Source: Clostridiaceae bacterium UBA5444 (lineage in GTDB: Bacteria; Bacillota; Clostridia; Clostridiales; Oxobacteraceae). Taken from it: a stretch of 45,743 nt of DNA. Numbering within the stretch: the first letter of the stretch is position 1; each line of letters begins with the position of its first letter. The stretch is from the NCBI GenBank assembly GCA_002426575.1, contig DIRE01000041.1:30896-76638 (forward strand), in the 5' to 3' direction. Shown one piece after another: positions 34,097-42,608 of the stretch. The notes under the pieces are model-generated. The model made no database searches, was not told the origin of the DNA, and was given only the letters and a program-made list of their open reading frames with translations. Both the position numbers and the translations under genes were made by a program.

Positions 34097-35852
34097 TAAT
34101 ATTAGTGAATTGAAAAATGTAAAAATAAATAGTTATGATTACATACTTGATTTAGCTTTAAATGAAACTCGTCAATCTTTACAGGATTCTAATTTAGATT
34201 TGAATAAAATCATTTTCCCCAATGATTTAATAGAACAAAAAAGTTTTTACAAAGAGATAGATGATAAAGTTAATGAGCTTATCCTGTCTTTAAGTGAAGA
34301 TGATTGTATCAAAGATATTAATGACTTTGGAATAAATGTTGTTGATTTTAACCGAGAGAACTTTTTTTGGTACTTTTATGATTACTTTTCAAAAAAGGTA
34401 GTTCTGGAGAAGTTTTATAAAGAGTACCAGTGTATCCTTTGTTATAATGTAAAAAGAAAAATAGAAAGATTATCGAACTTTACGGACGTAGAGTATATAA
34501 TAACAGAGATATGTCATGAGGCAAAGATAAATTATCCGTTTTACTACGTACTATTAAACAATCTCCTATATATAGGTTGTATATTATACTATCAATTTTG
34601 TACTTTTATTAATTATTCTTTCACAAAATTTAAAAGCCTGTTTTTACATAAGCATAAATGTGTAAATTACAAAGATGTAAAGAAGATAGTGACGCCATAT
34701 AGTTTCACAACAAAAAAGGTTGCAGACAATTTAATATTTAATAATTTTGTTGATTCTAAAGATAATAGCTGTATAAAGATTGATGAAGTGGAACCAAATT
34801 TTAAGATAAGTGTATTTGAGAATAAGTGGAATAGGAAGGAGTCTAATTATTTTGTTTTTAGTGAATTTATTAATTATAAGTATTACATAAAAGTAGTATT
34901 TATGGAGATTAAATTGATTAAAAGTTATATAATGTTTAGACTAAAACGACCGGCCTTTTTTTCAAAGAAGAAGATTTTATATTATTATCACACGCTTTTT
35001 AAAACAAATATAAGGAATATACTTATATGCCAGAACATAGCTGATAAATTGGATAATGTAGATACAATAATTGCATTTAAAACAAGACCAGGTATTTTAA
35101 AAGTTTTAGTAGAATATACTGAGTTTAAAAATAATGTTAAAAGGATTAAGATTCCTCATGGAATTTATCGCGACAGTTGTTACTGGAACAAGGTTGATGT
35201 GGATTATATTGTTTTAAGGAATTTGTATATGTATAATATGTTTTTAAAGAGGGGGAATGATGCAAAAAGGCTGATATTACTTGGTGAAAGGGTTGAAAAT
35301 AAAGTTGATATACCATGTAGTGAGGAAAGTGATACCATATTATTATTTACAAGACCAGCAGATAGTTTAAAGTTATCAGATCCTATAAATATGTATTATG
35401 TTACACTCTATAAATATATTATTAATCAAATGAGATGTAAAAATGTACATAAACTTTATATAAAATTACATCCAAGAGAAGATAAATATCAAGTTAAAAA
35501 TATTATAACATCTATAGATAATAACTATGATTTTGAGTTTATTGATGATAATAAGATTAAATATAAGATGAATTCTTCAAAATATATAATAAGTGTAAAG
35601 AGTTCGATTATATTTGAACTTATAAACTATAATAAAGTTATAAATATATTAGACTTTTGGAATGAGGAGAGTTTATGTAATATAGAAGAGTTAGGCATTA
35701 TCAATGTTTTAGGGAATCGAAATAGCCAGATTGTTAATAGCTTAGGAATAGTATTGAATATAAACAAGAATGCATATTTTACAGAATATAATTATGAAGC
35801 AGAACGGTATATCAAGCAATTATTATGTAATAATCATAATATGTCATATTGA
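34074..35852 (+). CDS. Unassigned GT-B-like protein, candidate sugar transferase
   Basis: I do not recognise this 592-residue protein by name. The C-terminal half has features of the CDP-glycerol phosphotransferase/sialyl- and polysialyltransferase-like GT-B enzymes: KIPHGIYRD, LLGERVENK, ILLFTRPAD, YIKLHPREDKYQV (an HPRE-type motif) and YIISVKSSIIFELINYNK (S-S plus Glu). The N-terminal half has a weakly hydrophobic stretch near residues 155-180 and otherwise no motif. ATG 34074 has AGGGTGG 6 bases upstream and overlaps the polymerase gene. It directly precedes the pseudaminic-type sugar genes, so it could transfer that sugar; this is inference. The gene is very AT-rich. Confidence 0.55.
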   Translation: MKVALVINNISELKNVKINSYDYILDLALNETRQSLQDSNLDLNKIIFPNDLIEQKSFYKEIDDKVNELILSLSEDDCIKDINDFGINVVDFNRENFFWYFYDYFSKKVVLEKFYKEYQCILCYNVKRKIERLSNFTDVEYIITEICHEAKINYPFYYVLLNNLLYIGCILYYQFCTFINYSFTKFKSLFLHKHKCVNYKDVKKIVTPYSFTTKKVADNLIFNNFVDSKDNSCIKIDEVEPNFKISVFENKWNRKESNYFVFSEFINYKYYIKVVFMEIKLIKSYIMFRLKRPAFFSKKKILYYYHTLFKTNIRNILICQNIADKLDNVDTIIAFKTRPGILKVLVEYTEFKNNVKRIKIPHGIYRDSCYWNKVDVDYIVLRNLYMYNMFLKRGNDAKRLILLGERVENKVDIPCSEESDTILLFTRPADSLKLSDPINMYYVTLYKYIINQMRCKNVHKLYIKLHPREDKYQVKNIITSIDNNYDFEFIDDNKIKYKMNSSKYIISVKSSIIFELINYNKVINILDFWNEESLCNIEELGIINVLGNRNSQIVNSLGIVLNINKNAYFTEYNYEAERYIKQLLCNNHNMSY

Positions 35853-35897
35853 TAGTAGATGATTTAAAAAACAAATATATTTATGGGAGAAGTTGTT

Positions 35898-36914
35898 ATG
35901 TATTATAAAAATAAAAAAATCCTTATTATAGGTGGAACAGGAACTATAGGCAAAAAAATTACAACTGAAATATTGAAGCAAGATCCTAAGGTTATCCGTA
36001 TATTAAGCCGTGATGAGTATAAGCAATTTGTTCTCGCAAATGAATTTTATAATGAGAATAGGATTAGGTTCTTAATAGGGGATGTTCGTGATTATAATCG
36101 AGTAGAAAGAGCTATGCAGGACATTGATATCGTTTTTAATCTTGCTGCAATGAAGCACGTCCCTGCGTGTGAGTATAATCCAACTGAAGCAATAAGAACC
36201 AATATAGATGGTATGCAAAATGTAATAAATGCCGCAATCAAGAATAACGTTGATTGTGTAATATTTACGAGTTCCGATAAAGCAATAAACCCCACTAATT
36301 CATATGGAGCAACAAAACTTTTGGCTGAAAAACTTGTACAAGCTGCTAATTATAGTAAAGGTAAATCGAAAACAAAGTTTGTTGCAGTAAGATTTGGGAA
36401 TGTTATGGGCTCAAGAGGCTCTGTTATTCCATTATTTAAAAAACAAATTATTGAACAAAAAAGAATTACCGTAACAAATCACAATATGAGCAGGTTTATG
36501 ATGACACTTACACAAGCAGCTAATCTTACAATGCAAGCTGCTGAGGATTCAATTGGTGGTGAGGTATTTGTCCTAAAAATGCCTGTTATAAGATTACGAG
36601 ACTTAGCTGAAGTTGTTACAGAAGAAGTGTGTAAAAAATATAATATTAATACTGGCGAGGTAGAAATTAAAACAATCGGATTAAGACCTGGTGAGAAAAT
36701 GTTTGAGGAACTTATGACTGAAGAAGAATCAAAGTATGCATATGATCTTGGAAACATGTATGCTGTAATTCCTACGACATTTGAAATCAGTAAATATAAG
36801 CAGTTTTATGATAAATATTCAGCTGCAAAAATAAAAAGCTATAGGTCATCCGATCAAAATGTTATTAATAAAGAAAGTGTAAGAAAACTTGTATTAGATG
36901 AAGAACTAATTTAA
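35898..36914 (+). CDS. PseB/Pen-like UDP-GlcNAc dehydratase (FlaA1-type SDR)
   Basis: This 338-residue SDR of the PseB/CapD group has IIGGTGTIGKKI, SRDEYKQ, GDVRDYNRV, NLAAMKHVPACEYNP and the catalytic SSDKAINPTNSYGATK (D127, K128, Y136, K140), then RFGNVMGSRGSVIPLF and LRPGEKMFEEL. It probably acts first on UDP-GlcNAc for the nonulosonate. Classic pseudaminate clusters need only PseB before PseC, but here a second SDR intervenes, as with Pen and Pal of Bacillus thuringiensis, where two enzymes share the work. Start 35898 has GGGAG 7 bases upstream; the ATG at 35883 overlaps that site. Confidence 0.82.
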   Translation: MYYKNKKILIIGGTGTIGKKITTEILKQDPKVIRILSRDEYKQFVLANEFYNENRIRFLIGDVRDYNRVERAMQDIDIVFNLAAMKHVPACEYNPTEAIRTNIDGMQNVINAAIKNNVDCVIFTSSDKAINPTNSYGATKLLAEKLVQAANYSKGKSKTKFVAVRFGNVMGSRGSVIPLFKKQIIEQKRITVTNHNMSRFMMTLTQAANLTMQAAEDSIGGEVFVLKMPVIRLRDLAEVVTEEVCKKYNINTGEVEIKTIGLRPGEKMFEELMTEEESKYAYDLGNMYAVIPTTFEISKYKQFYDKYSAAKIKSYRSSDQNVINKESVRKLVLDEELI

Positions 36915-36929
36915 ACGGGGGTAATGTGA

Positions 36930-37928
36930 ATGAATGTATTAGTGACTGGCGGTGCAGGATTCATAGGAAGATGGGTTGTTAAAGAGTTATTGGGGAAAGG
37001 TCATAAAGTTACTGTGCTTGATAATCTTTCTAATGGTAGACTAGAAAACATTTCGGAGTTTAAAAATAATCCTTATTTTAGATTTGTAAAAGGTGATATA
37101 AAAGACGAAGAACCTTTAGAACAGATTTTTTGTGAACAGTTTGATATAATTTATCATTTAGCGGCTTCTATAAATGTGCAAGATAGTATTGATAACCCTA
37201 AAACAACTTTTTATAATGATACTGTAGGAACTTTCAATATACTTGAAAGAGCTAAGATCCAAATGTTTGGAACAAGTTCTAAAATGATAGGAGAACAATG
37301 GGTTATTAATAGTGATGAAAAGGTTAAACCATGTAAAGTTGTTTTTATGAGCACATGTATGGTTTATGATAAGGCTAAGGATTATGGCATAGATGAATCT
37401 CATCTAACTAAACCAGTTTCACCATATGGAGGAAGTAAAATAGCAGCAGAAAACTTGATTTTATCATACTATAATGCATATAAACTTCCTACGGTTGTTA
37501 TAAGACCGTTTAATACATATGGACCATTTCAGAAATCAAATGGTGAAGGTGGAGTTATTGCAATATTTATAGAGAATGCCCTTAGAGGTAATGTATTAAA
37601 TATTTATGGTAGTGGAGAACAAACAAGAGATTTATTATATGTAAAAGATTGCGCAAATTTTGTTGTAGAGGCAGGATTAACTGATAAAGTTAATGGCCAA
37701 ATAGTTAATGCAGGGACAGGGAATGATATCAAAATAAATGACCTAGCTAAATTAATTTCAAATGGAAGAGTTGATATAAAGCATATTGAGCATATACATC
37801 CCCAGAGTGAGATAATGAAATTAAAATGCGATTATACTAAGGCAAAGGAGCTCATAGGATGGGAACCACAATATACACTAGATGAAGGAATTAAAGAGAC
37901 TGAAGAGTGGATAAAAAAACGAATTTGA
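36930..37928 (+). CDS. Second SDR of the nonulosonate pathway, possibly Pal-like
   Basis: This 332-residue extended SDR has VTGGAGFIGRWVV (residues 4-16), LDNLSNGRLEN, GDIKD, HLAASINVQDS, MSTCMVYD and SPYGGSKIAAE (Tyr and Lys of the triad), then RPFNTYGPFQ and GSGEQTRDLLYVKDC. It looks like a GalE-type epimerase but lies between the PseB-like gene and pseC, 15 bp from the former. In B. thuringiensis the pair Pen/Pal turns UDP-GlcNAc through a 5,6-ene into the 4-keto-L-AltNAc used by the aminotransferase; I infer that this protein fills one of those roles. A simple 4-epimerase for another sugar is the alternative. CGGGGG precedes the ATG. Confidence 0.7.
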   Translation: MNVLVTGGAGFIGRWVVKELLGKGHKVTVLDNLSNGRLENISEFKNNPYFRFVKGDIKDEEPLEQIFCEQFDIIYHLAASINVQDSIDNPKTTFYNDTVGTFNILERAKIQMFGTSSKMIGEQWVINSDEKVKPCKVVFMSTCMVYDKAKDYGIDESHLTKPVSPYGGSKIAAENLILSYYNAYKLPTVVIRPFNTYGPFQKSNGEGGVIAIFIENALRGNVLNIYGSGEQTRDLLYVKDCANFVVEAGLTDKVNGQIVNAGTGNDIKINDLAKLISNGRVDIKHIEHIHPQSEIMKLKCDYTKAKELIGWEPQYTLDEGIKETEEWIKKRI

Positions 37929-37939
37929 GGTGTTTTGAA

Positions 37940-39142
37940 GTGAATGTAGATATAAACTTAGCAATTAATGGTGGTAAACCAGTTAGAGAAGATTATTTAT
38001 CATATGGGAAACAGTGGATTGATGATGAAGATATAGAAGCAGTTGTAAATGTATTAAAAGGGGATTATCTAACAACAGGGCCACATGTAGAAAGTTTTGA
38101 ACAAAAGGTTGCAGATTATGTAGGAGCAAATTATGCAGTTGCTGTTTCAAATGGAACAGCTGCACTTCATATGGCATGCTTTGCGGCAGAAATTGGAGAA
38201 GGAGATGAGGTAATAGTCACACCAATGACATTTGCAGCATCTTCCAATTGCATTTTATATTGTGGAGGTACACCTGTATTTGCTGATATAGATCCAAAGA
38301 CGTATAACATAAGTGTAGAAGATATTAAAAATAAAATTACATCTAGAACTAAAGCTATTATACCAGTTGACTTTACAGGTCAAGCGGTTGATATGGATAG
38401 AATAAGACAAATAGCTGATGAACATAACTTAATTGTAATTGAAGATGCGGCTCATGCACTAGGTACAGAATATAAAGGAAGAAAAGTTGGTACCAAGGCT
38501 GATATAACTGAATTTAGTTTCCATCCTGTAAAACCAATAACCACAGGTGAAGGTGGAATGGCTGTTACAAATGATTATGAACTTTATAAAAAGATGTTAC
38601 TTTTTAGAACCCACGGAATAACAAGAGAAGAAAGCGTAATGTCAAGGAATGAAGGTCCTTGGTATTATGAACAAATTGATCTTGGTTATAATTACAGAAT
38701 AACTGATTTACAGTGCGCACTGGGGACAAGCCAAATGAACAAAATTGATTATTTTATTTCAAGAAGAAGAGAAATTGTAAAAAAGTATAATCGAGCATTT
38801 AATGAAGTTGATGAAGTAACTATTCCCTACCAAGCTGAATATTCGGAATCTGGGTGGCATCTTTATATATTAAAATTGAACTTAAATAAACTTAATGCAA
38901 CAAGAAGACAAATATTTGATGCTTTAGTAGCTGAGAATATAGGAGTAAATGTCCATTACCTTCCAATATATTTGCACCCTTATTATCAAAAACTCGGATA
39001 TAAGAAAGGGATATGCCCTGAAGCTGAAAGACTTTATGAAAGTATGATAACAATTCCATTGTTTCCAAAAATGAAAGATCAGGATGTAGATGATGTAATT
39101 AGTGGGGTAAAAAAGGTTATAGATTTTTATAGAAAGAAGTGA
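37940..39142 (+). CDS. pseC: PseC-type UDP-4-keto sugar aminotransferase (PLP)
   Basis: The enzyme aminates C-4 of the keto sugar to UDP-4-amino-4,6-dideoxy-L-AltNAc using PLP and Glu. It is a typical PseC of 400 residues: YGKQWIDDEDIEAVV at the N-terminus, LTTGPHVESFE, SNGTAALHMAC, DAAHALGTEYKG and SFHPVKPITTGEGG with the PLP lysine K198, then FRTHGITRE and GVNVHYLPIYLHPYYQ. This suite separates PseC from LegC. The GTG at 37940 is chosen because GAGGTG (37927-37932) lies 7 bases upstream; the open frame starts earlier. Confidence 0.9.
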   Translation: MNVDINLAINGGKPVREDYLSYGKQWIDDEDIEAVVNVLKGDYLTTGPHVESFEQKVADYVGANYAVAVSNGTAALHMACFAAEIGEGDEVIVTPMTFAASSNCILYCGGTPVFADIDPKTYNISVEDIKNKITSRTKAIIPVDFTGQAVDMDRIRQIADEHNLIVIEDAAHALGTEYKGRKVGTKADITEFSFHPVKPITTGEGGMAVTNDYELYKKMLLFRTHGITREESVMSRNEGPWYYEQIDLGYNYRITDLQCALGTSQMNKIDYFISRRREIVKKYNRAFNEVDEVTIPYQAEYSESGWHLYILKLNLNKLNATRRQIFDALVAENIGVNVHYLPIYLHPYYQKLGYKKGICPEAERLYESMITIPLFPKMKDQDVDDVISGVKKVIDFYRKK

Positions 39143-39147
39143 AAATA

Positions 39148-39882
39148 ATGAACGTAGTATGTATAATTCAGGCGAGAATGGGCTCTACAAGATTACCAGG
39201 GAAAGTTCTGATGAATATATGCGGGAAGACGGTTTTAGAGCATGATATAGATAGATTAAGAAAAGTAAACAATATTAATAATATTGTTATTGCTACAACG
39301 GAGCTTGATAGGGATAATGCTATTGTTAAAGAGGCTAAAAGGTTGAATGTTAATGCTTTTAGGGGATCAGAAGATGATGTTTTATCTAGGTATTATTTTG
39401 CTTCTAAGAAATTCAATGCCGATATTATAGTTAGGGTTACAAGTGATTGCCCACTGATAGATAGCGAAGTAACACAAGATATAATACAGCATTTTATAGA
39501 TAATTATAATAATTGTGATTATGTTAGTAATACAGTTAAAAGGACATACCCAAGAGGACTTGATACAGAAGTATTTTCTTTTAAATCGCTTGAAAGAGCA
39601 TATATAGAAGCTACTTCTGACAGAGACAGGGAACATGTTACACCATATATTTGGGATAATCCTCAAATTTTTAGAATTGAACAGCATATAAATAAGGAGG
39701 ACTTGTCCGGCTTAAGATGGACATTAGATACGAGAGAAGACTTTGAGCTGATTAGCAGAATATATGAATATTTATATCCTACCAGATTGGAGCAATTTAA
39801 TATGGAAGATATAGTTGAATTATATAATATAGATCCAATACTTAAGGGTATAAATATTAATATAAAACAAAAAGATATATAA
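39148..39882 (+). CDS. SpsF/PseF-like cytidylyltransferase
   Basis: This 244-residue nucleotidyltransferase resembles the spore-coat polysaccharide protein SpsF and PseF, expected to make the CMP-nonulosonate from CTP. The N-terminal loop IIQARMGSTRLPGKVL (residues 6-21) binds the nucleotide; VRVTSDCPLID holds the metal-binding Asp; TYPRGLDTEVF and REHVTPYIW follow; RWTLDTREDFELI is typical of SpsF. ATG 39148 is preferred over the GTG at 39139, which is inside the likely ribosome site and overlaps the pseC stop. Confidence 0.85.
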   Translation: MNVVCIIQARMGSTRLPGKVLMNICGKTVLEHDIDRLRKVNNINNIVIATTELDRDNAIVKEAKRLNVNAFRGSEDDVLSRYYFASKKFNADIIVRVTSDCPLIDSEVTQDIIQHFIDNYNNCDYVSNTVKRTYPRGLDTEVFSFKSLERAYIEATSDRDREHVTPYIWDNPQIFRIEQHINKEDLSGLRWTLDTREDFELISRIYEYLYPTRLEQFNMEDIVELYNIDPILKGININIKQKDI

Positions 39883-39901
39883 CCCCAAAGGAAGCGAGAT
39901 A

Positions 39902-40519
39902 ATGAAAATAATATTTTTAACTAATAATAATATTTCATATGATTTATATTTATGGCTAAAAGAAATAAAACATGAGGAAGTTGTTTTAATAGAAAAGAAG
40001 ATTAATTTAAATGATATTAAGGCGATAAAGCCAGATTTTATAATTAGTTATAATTATAAGTTTATAATTACAGAAGATATAATAAAACATATGGGTAATA
40101 GGGTAATAAATCTTCATATATCTTTTCTACCATGGAATAGAGGAGCAGATCCAAATGTATGGAGCTTCTTAGAAAACACAAAAAAAGGTATTACTATACA
40201 TTTAGTAGATCCAGGGCTTGATACGGGCGATATTTTGCTAAGGAAAGAAGTATTATTTGATGAAAGTATTGAAACATTTAGTTCTACCTATATAAAACTT
40301 CATAATGAAATTAAGATCTTGTTCAAAGAAAATTGGGACAAAATTAAACAAAGTAGAATTATAACCCAAAAACAAAGTATTGGTGGATCATTCCATTACG
40401 TTAAGGATTTAGAGAGCATTAAGGCTAAAATTGGATTAGATTCATGGGACATTCCGATAAAAGTTGTAAAAAACAAGTATGATGAATATATGAGGTGTAA
40501 AAATGGATCGAATATTTAA
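39902..40519 (+). CDS. Small sugar N-formyltransferase
   Basis: This 205-residue protein of the Fmt/PurN fold, expected to use 10-formyltetrahydrofolate, carries the catalytic triad N70, H72 (NLHISFLPWNRGADPN) and D107 (IHLVDPGLDTGDIL). It is about the size of the catalytic domain alone and has none of the added C-terminal domain of tRNA formyltransferase. It sits where pseudaminate clusters usually have the acetyltransferase PseH, which is absent here. It probably formylates the C-4 amino group made by PseC, ending as N-7 formyl on the nonulosonate; this is inference. AAGGAAG precedes the ATG, and the stop overlaps pseI by 17 bp. Confidence 0.85.
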   Translation: MKIIFLTNNNISYDLYLWLKEIKHEEVVLIEKKINLNDIKAIKPDFIISYNYKFIITEDIIKHMGNRVINLHISFLPWNRGADPNVWSFLENTKKGITIHLVDPGLDTGDILLRKEVLFDESIETFSSTYIKLHNEIKILFKENWDKIKQSRIITQKQSIGGSFHYVKDLESIKAKIGLDSWDIPIKVVKNKYDEYMRCKNGSNI

Positions 40520-41555
40520 TATTGGAGATAGAAAGATAGGAGGTAATAATAAAACTTTTATAATAACTGAATTGTCTGCAAATCATTTACATAATTATGA
40601 TAAAGCTGTAAAACTAATAAAAGAAGCAGCTAAAGCTGGTGTTGACGCAATTAAATTGCAAACATACACAGCTGATACAATAACAATAAATTGTGATAAC
40701 GAATATTTTCAAATAAATAAAGGTACTTTGTGGGATGGAAGGACTTTATATGATTTATATAAGGAAGCGTATACACCATGGGAATGGCAGCCAAAATTAA
40801 AAAAGATAGCAGAAGAAGAAGGACTAATATGTTTTTCCTCTCCGTTTGATAAAACATCAGTTGACTTTTTAGAATCAATGGATGTTCCAGCATATAAAGT
40901 TGCATCCTTTGAAATAACAGATATACCACTAATAGAATATATTGCTTCGAAGGGAAAACCTGTAATAATATCGACAGGTGTAGCAGGATTATGCGATATA
41001 GACGAGGCAATTAAAGCATGTAAAAAGGAAGATAATGACCAGATTGCGTTGCTAAAATGTACAAGCTCATATCCTGCTCCATATGAAGATATTAATTTGA
41101 AAACAATACCTAATTTAGCTGAAACGTTTAATGTAATTTCGGGATTGTCTGATCATTCATTAGGAATTGAGGTGCCTATAGCTGCCGTTGCATTAGGAGC
41201 AAAAATAGTAGAAAAACATTTGACTTTAAGTAGAGCAGACGGGGGGCCAGATGCTGCATTTTCTTTAGAACCTAAAGAACTAAAGGATATGGTTTTAGCT
41301 ATAAGAAACACTGAAAAGGCTATTGGTCAAGTTGACTACAGTTTAAATGAAAGGACATTAAAAAATAGAGAGTTTTCAAGATCTTTATTTGTTGTTAAGG
41401 ATATAAAAAAGGGTGAGGTCTTAACACAAGATAATATAAAATCAATCAGACCTAGCTATGGATTGAGACCTAAGTATTTTAATTGTGTACTTGGTAAAAA
41501 AGCTAAGTTAGATATTAAAAAAGGAACTCCATTAAGTTGGCAGTTAATAGAATAA
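40503..41555 (+). CDS. pseI: Pseudaminic acid synthase-type NeuB family enzyme
   Basis: The enzyme condenses the 6-deoxy diamino sugar with phosphoenolpyruvate to the nine-carbon acid. The 350-residue protein has an N-terminal TIM barrel with ITELSANHLHNYDKA, KLQTYTADT, FSSPFDKTSVDFLE, YKVASFEITDIPLIEY, STGVA, LLKCTSSYPAPYEDINL, SDHSLG and KIVEKHLTLSR, then GGPDAAFSLEP, a version typical of PseI. A C-terminal SAF domain from about residue 285 has RSLFVVKDIKKGEVLT. GAGGTG precedes the ATG, which lies within the formyltransferase gene. Confidence 0.9.
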   Translation: MDRIFNIGDRKIGGNNKTFIITELSANHLHNYDKAVKLIKEAAKAGVDAIKLQTYTADTITINCDNEYFQINKGTLWDGRTLYDLYKEAYTPWEWQPKLKKIAEEEGLICFSSPFDKTSVDFLESMDVPAYKVASFEITDIPLIEYIASKGKPVIISTGVAGLCDIDEAIKACKKEDNDQIALLKCTSSYPAPYEDINLKTIPNLAETFNVISGLSDHSLGIEVPIAAVALGAKIVEKHLTLSRADGGPDAAFSLEPKELKDMVLAIRNTEKAIGQVDYSLNERTLKNREFSRSLFVVKDIKKGEVLTQDNIKSIRPSYGLRPKYFNCVLGKKAKLDIKKGTPLSWQLIE

Positions 41556-41575
41556 GTTGAAGATGGGATGATATT

Positions 41576-42580
41576 GTGGCAGAGATTGCGATAAGAGCAG
41601 ATGGCGGCTCAAAAATTGGCATGGGGCATATCATGAGAACGTTAGTGCTTGCAAAAGAGGTTTCTAAAGATAACAATGTATTTTATGTTTGCAGAAAAGA
41701 TAGTCCAATAAGCGATAAATATATATCTGGGATAAATAAAGTAAAATCAGAGGGATTTGATGTTAAACTAATAAATGAAAATAATGTATTAAATGAGTTA
41801 ATGGAAATTAATGCTGATATACTAATAACTGATAGTTATAATGTTAATGAGAACTATTTTAATCAAACTAAGAAGTCTTTTAAAAAAACAGGATATATTG
41901 ATGATTTAAACCTGTATTACTTTAATGTTGATTTTATTATAAATCAGAACATTTATGCACCTAGTTTAAATTACAATGTAAATAAAGACACAAAGTTATT
42001 CTTAGGTACAGAATATGTTATGCTAAGAGAGGAATTTAGGAATGCTAAGATGAAATTTATTAAAAAAACACCAACTGATATATTAATTTCAGTAGGCGGT
42101 TCTGATCCAAATAATATTACTCTAAAGCTAATAAGGTGTTTATATAAATTGGATTATATATTTCATATTATAATAGGACCTTCGTTTGAGCAAATTAGTG
42201 AAATTGAGTCTTTGGCAAGTAAGTATAGTAATATTCGTATTTATAAGAATGCAAATATGTTAGCACTAATGGAAAAATGCGATATTTCTATATCAGGTTG
42301 TGGAAGTACTTTATATGAACTTGCTGCTTGTGGGGTACCAACTTTGGGGATAATTTTAGCGCAAAATCAAGAAGAAATAGCTGATAGCATGAGTGGCTTA
42401 AATTTAATAGATAATTTAGGCTGGCATAATAAAGTTGCAAATGAATACTTAATTAATAAACTTCAGGAATTAGCATGTGATTATGAAAAGAGAAAAAGTA
42501 TGTCTAGACTACTTATGTCATCTATAAATAGAAATGGCGTAATCAATATTATTAATGGGATAAATGAATATTCGCTTTAA
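41576..42580 (+). CDS. pseG: PseG-type UDP-sugar hydrolase
   Basis: The enzyme removes UDP from the diamino sugar nucleotide to give the free sugar for PseI. The 334-residue MurG-like GT-B protein has IRADGGSKIGMGHIMR (H18 as the likely catalytic base), YIDDLNLYYFNVDFIINQN, FLGTEYVMLREEF, LISVGGSDPNNIT and ISGCGSTLYELAACGVP. The GTG start has GGGATG upstream. No PseH domain is fused to it, which was checked because SpsG/PseG fusions with GNAT exist. Confidence 0.9.
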   Translation: MAEIAIRADGGSKIGMGHIMRTLVLAKEVSKDNNVFYVCRKDSPISDKYISGINKVKSEGFDVKLINENNVLNELMEINADILITDSYNVNENYFNQTKKSFKKTGYIDDLNLYYFNVDFIINQNIYAPSLNYNVNKDTKLFLGTEYVMLREEFRNAKMKFIKKTPTDILISVGGSDPNNITLKLIRCLYKLDYIFHIIIGPSFEQISEIESLASKYSNIRIYKNANMLALMEKCDISISGCGSTLYELAACGVPTLGIILAQNQEEIADSMSGLNLIDNLGWHNKVANEYLINKLQELACDYEKRKSMSRLLMSSINRNGVINIINGINEYSL

Positions 42581-42608
42581 GACGGGTTTAGATGTAGGAG
42601 TTGATAAT

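Noticed and set aside
37940..41555. Legionaminic acid pathway
   Set aside because: The aminotransferase has SFHPVKPITTGEGG and the synthase GGPDAAFSLEP, both of the pseudaminate type; no GDP-sugar or LegG-like 2-epimerase is in this part.
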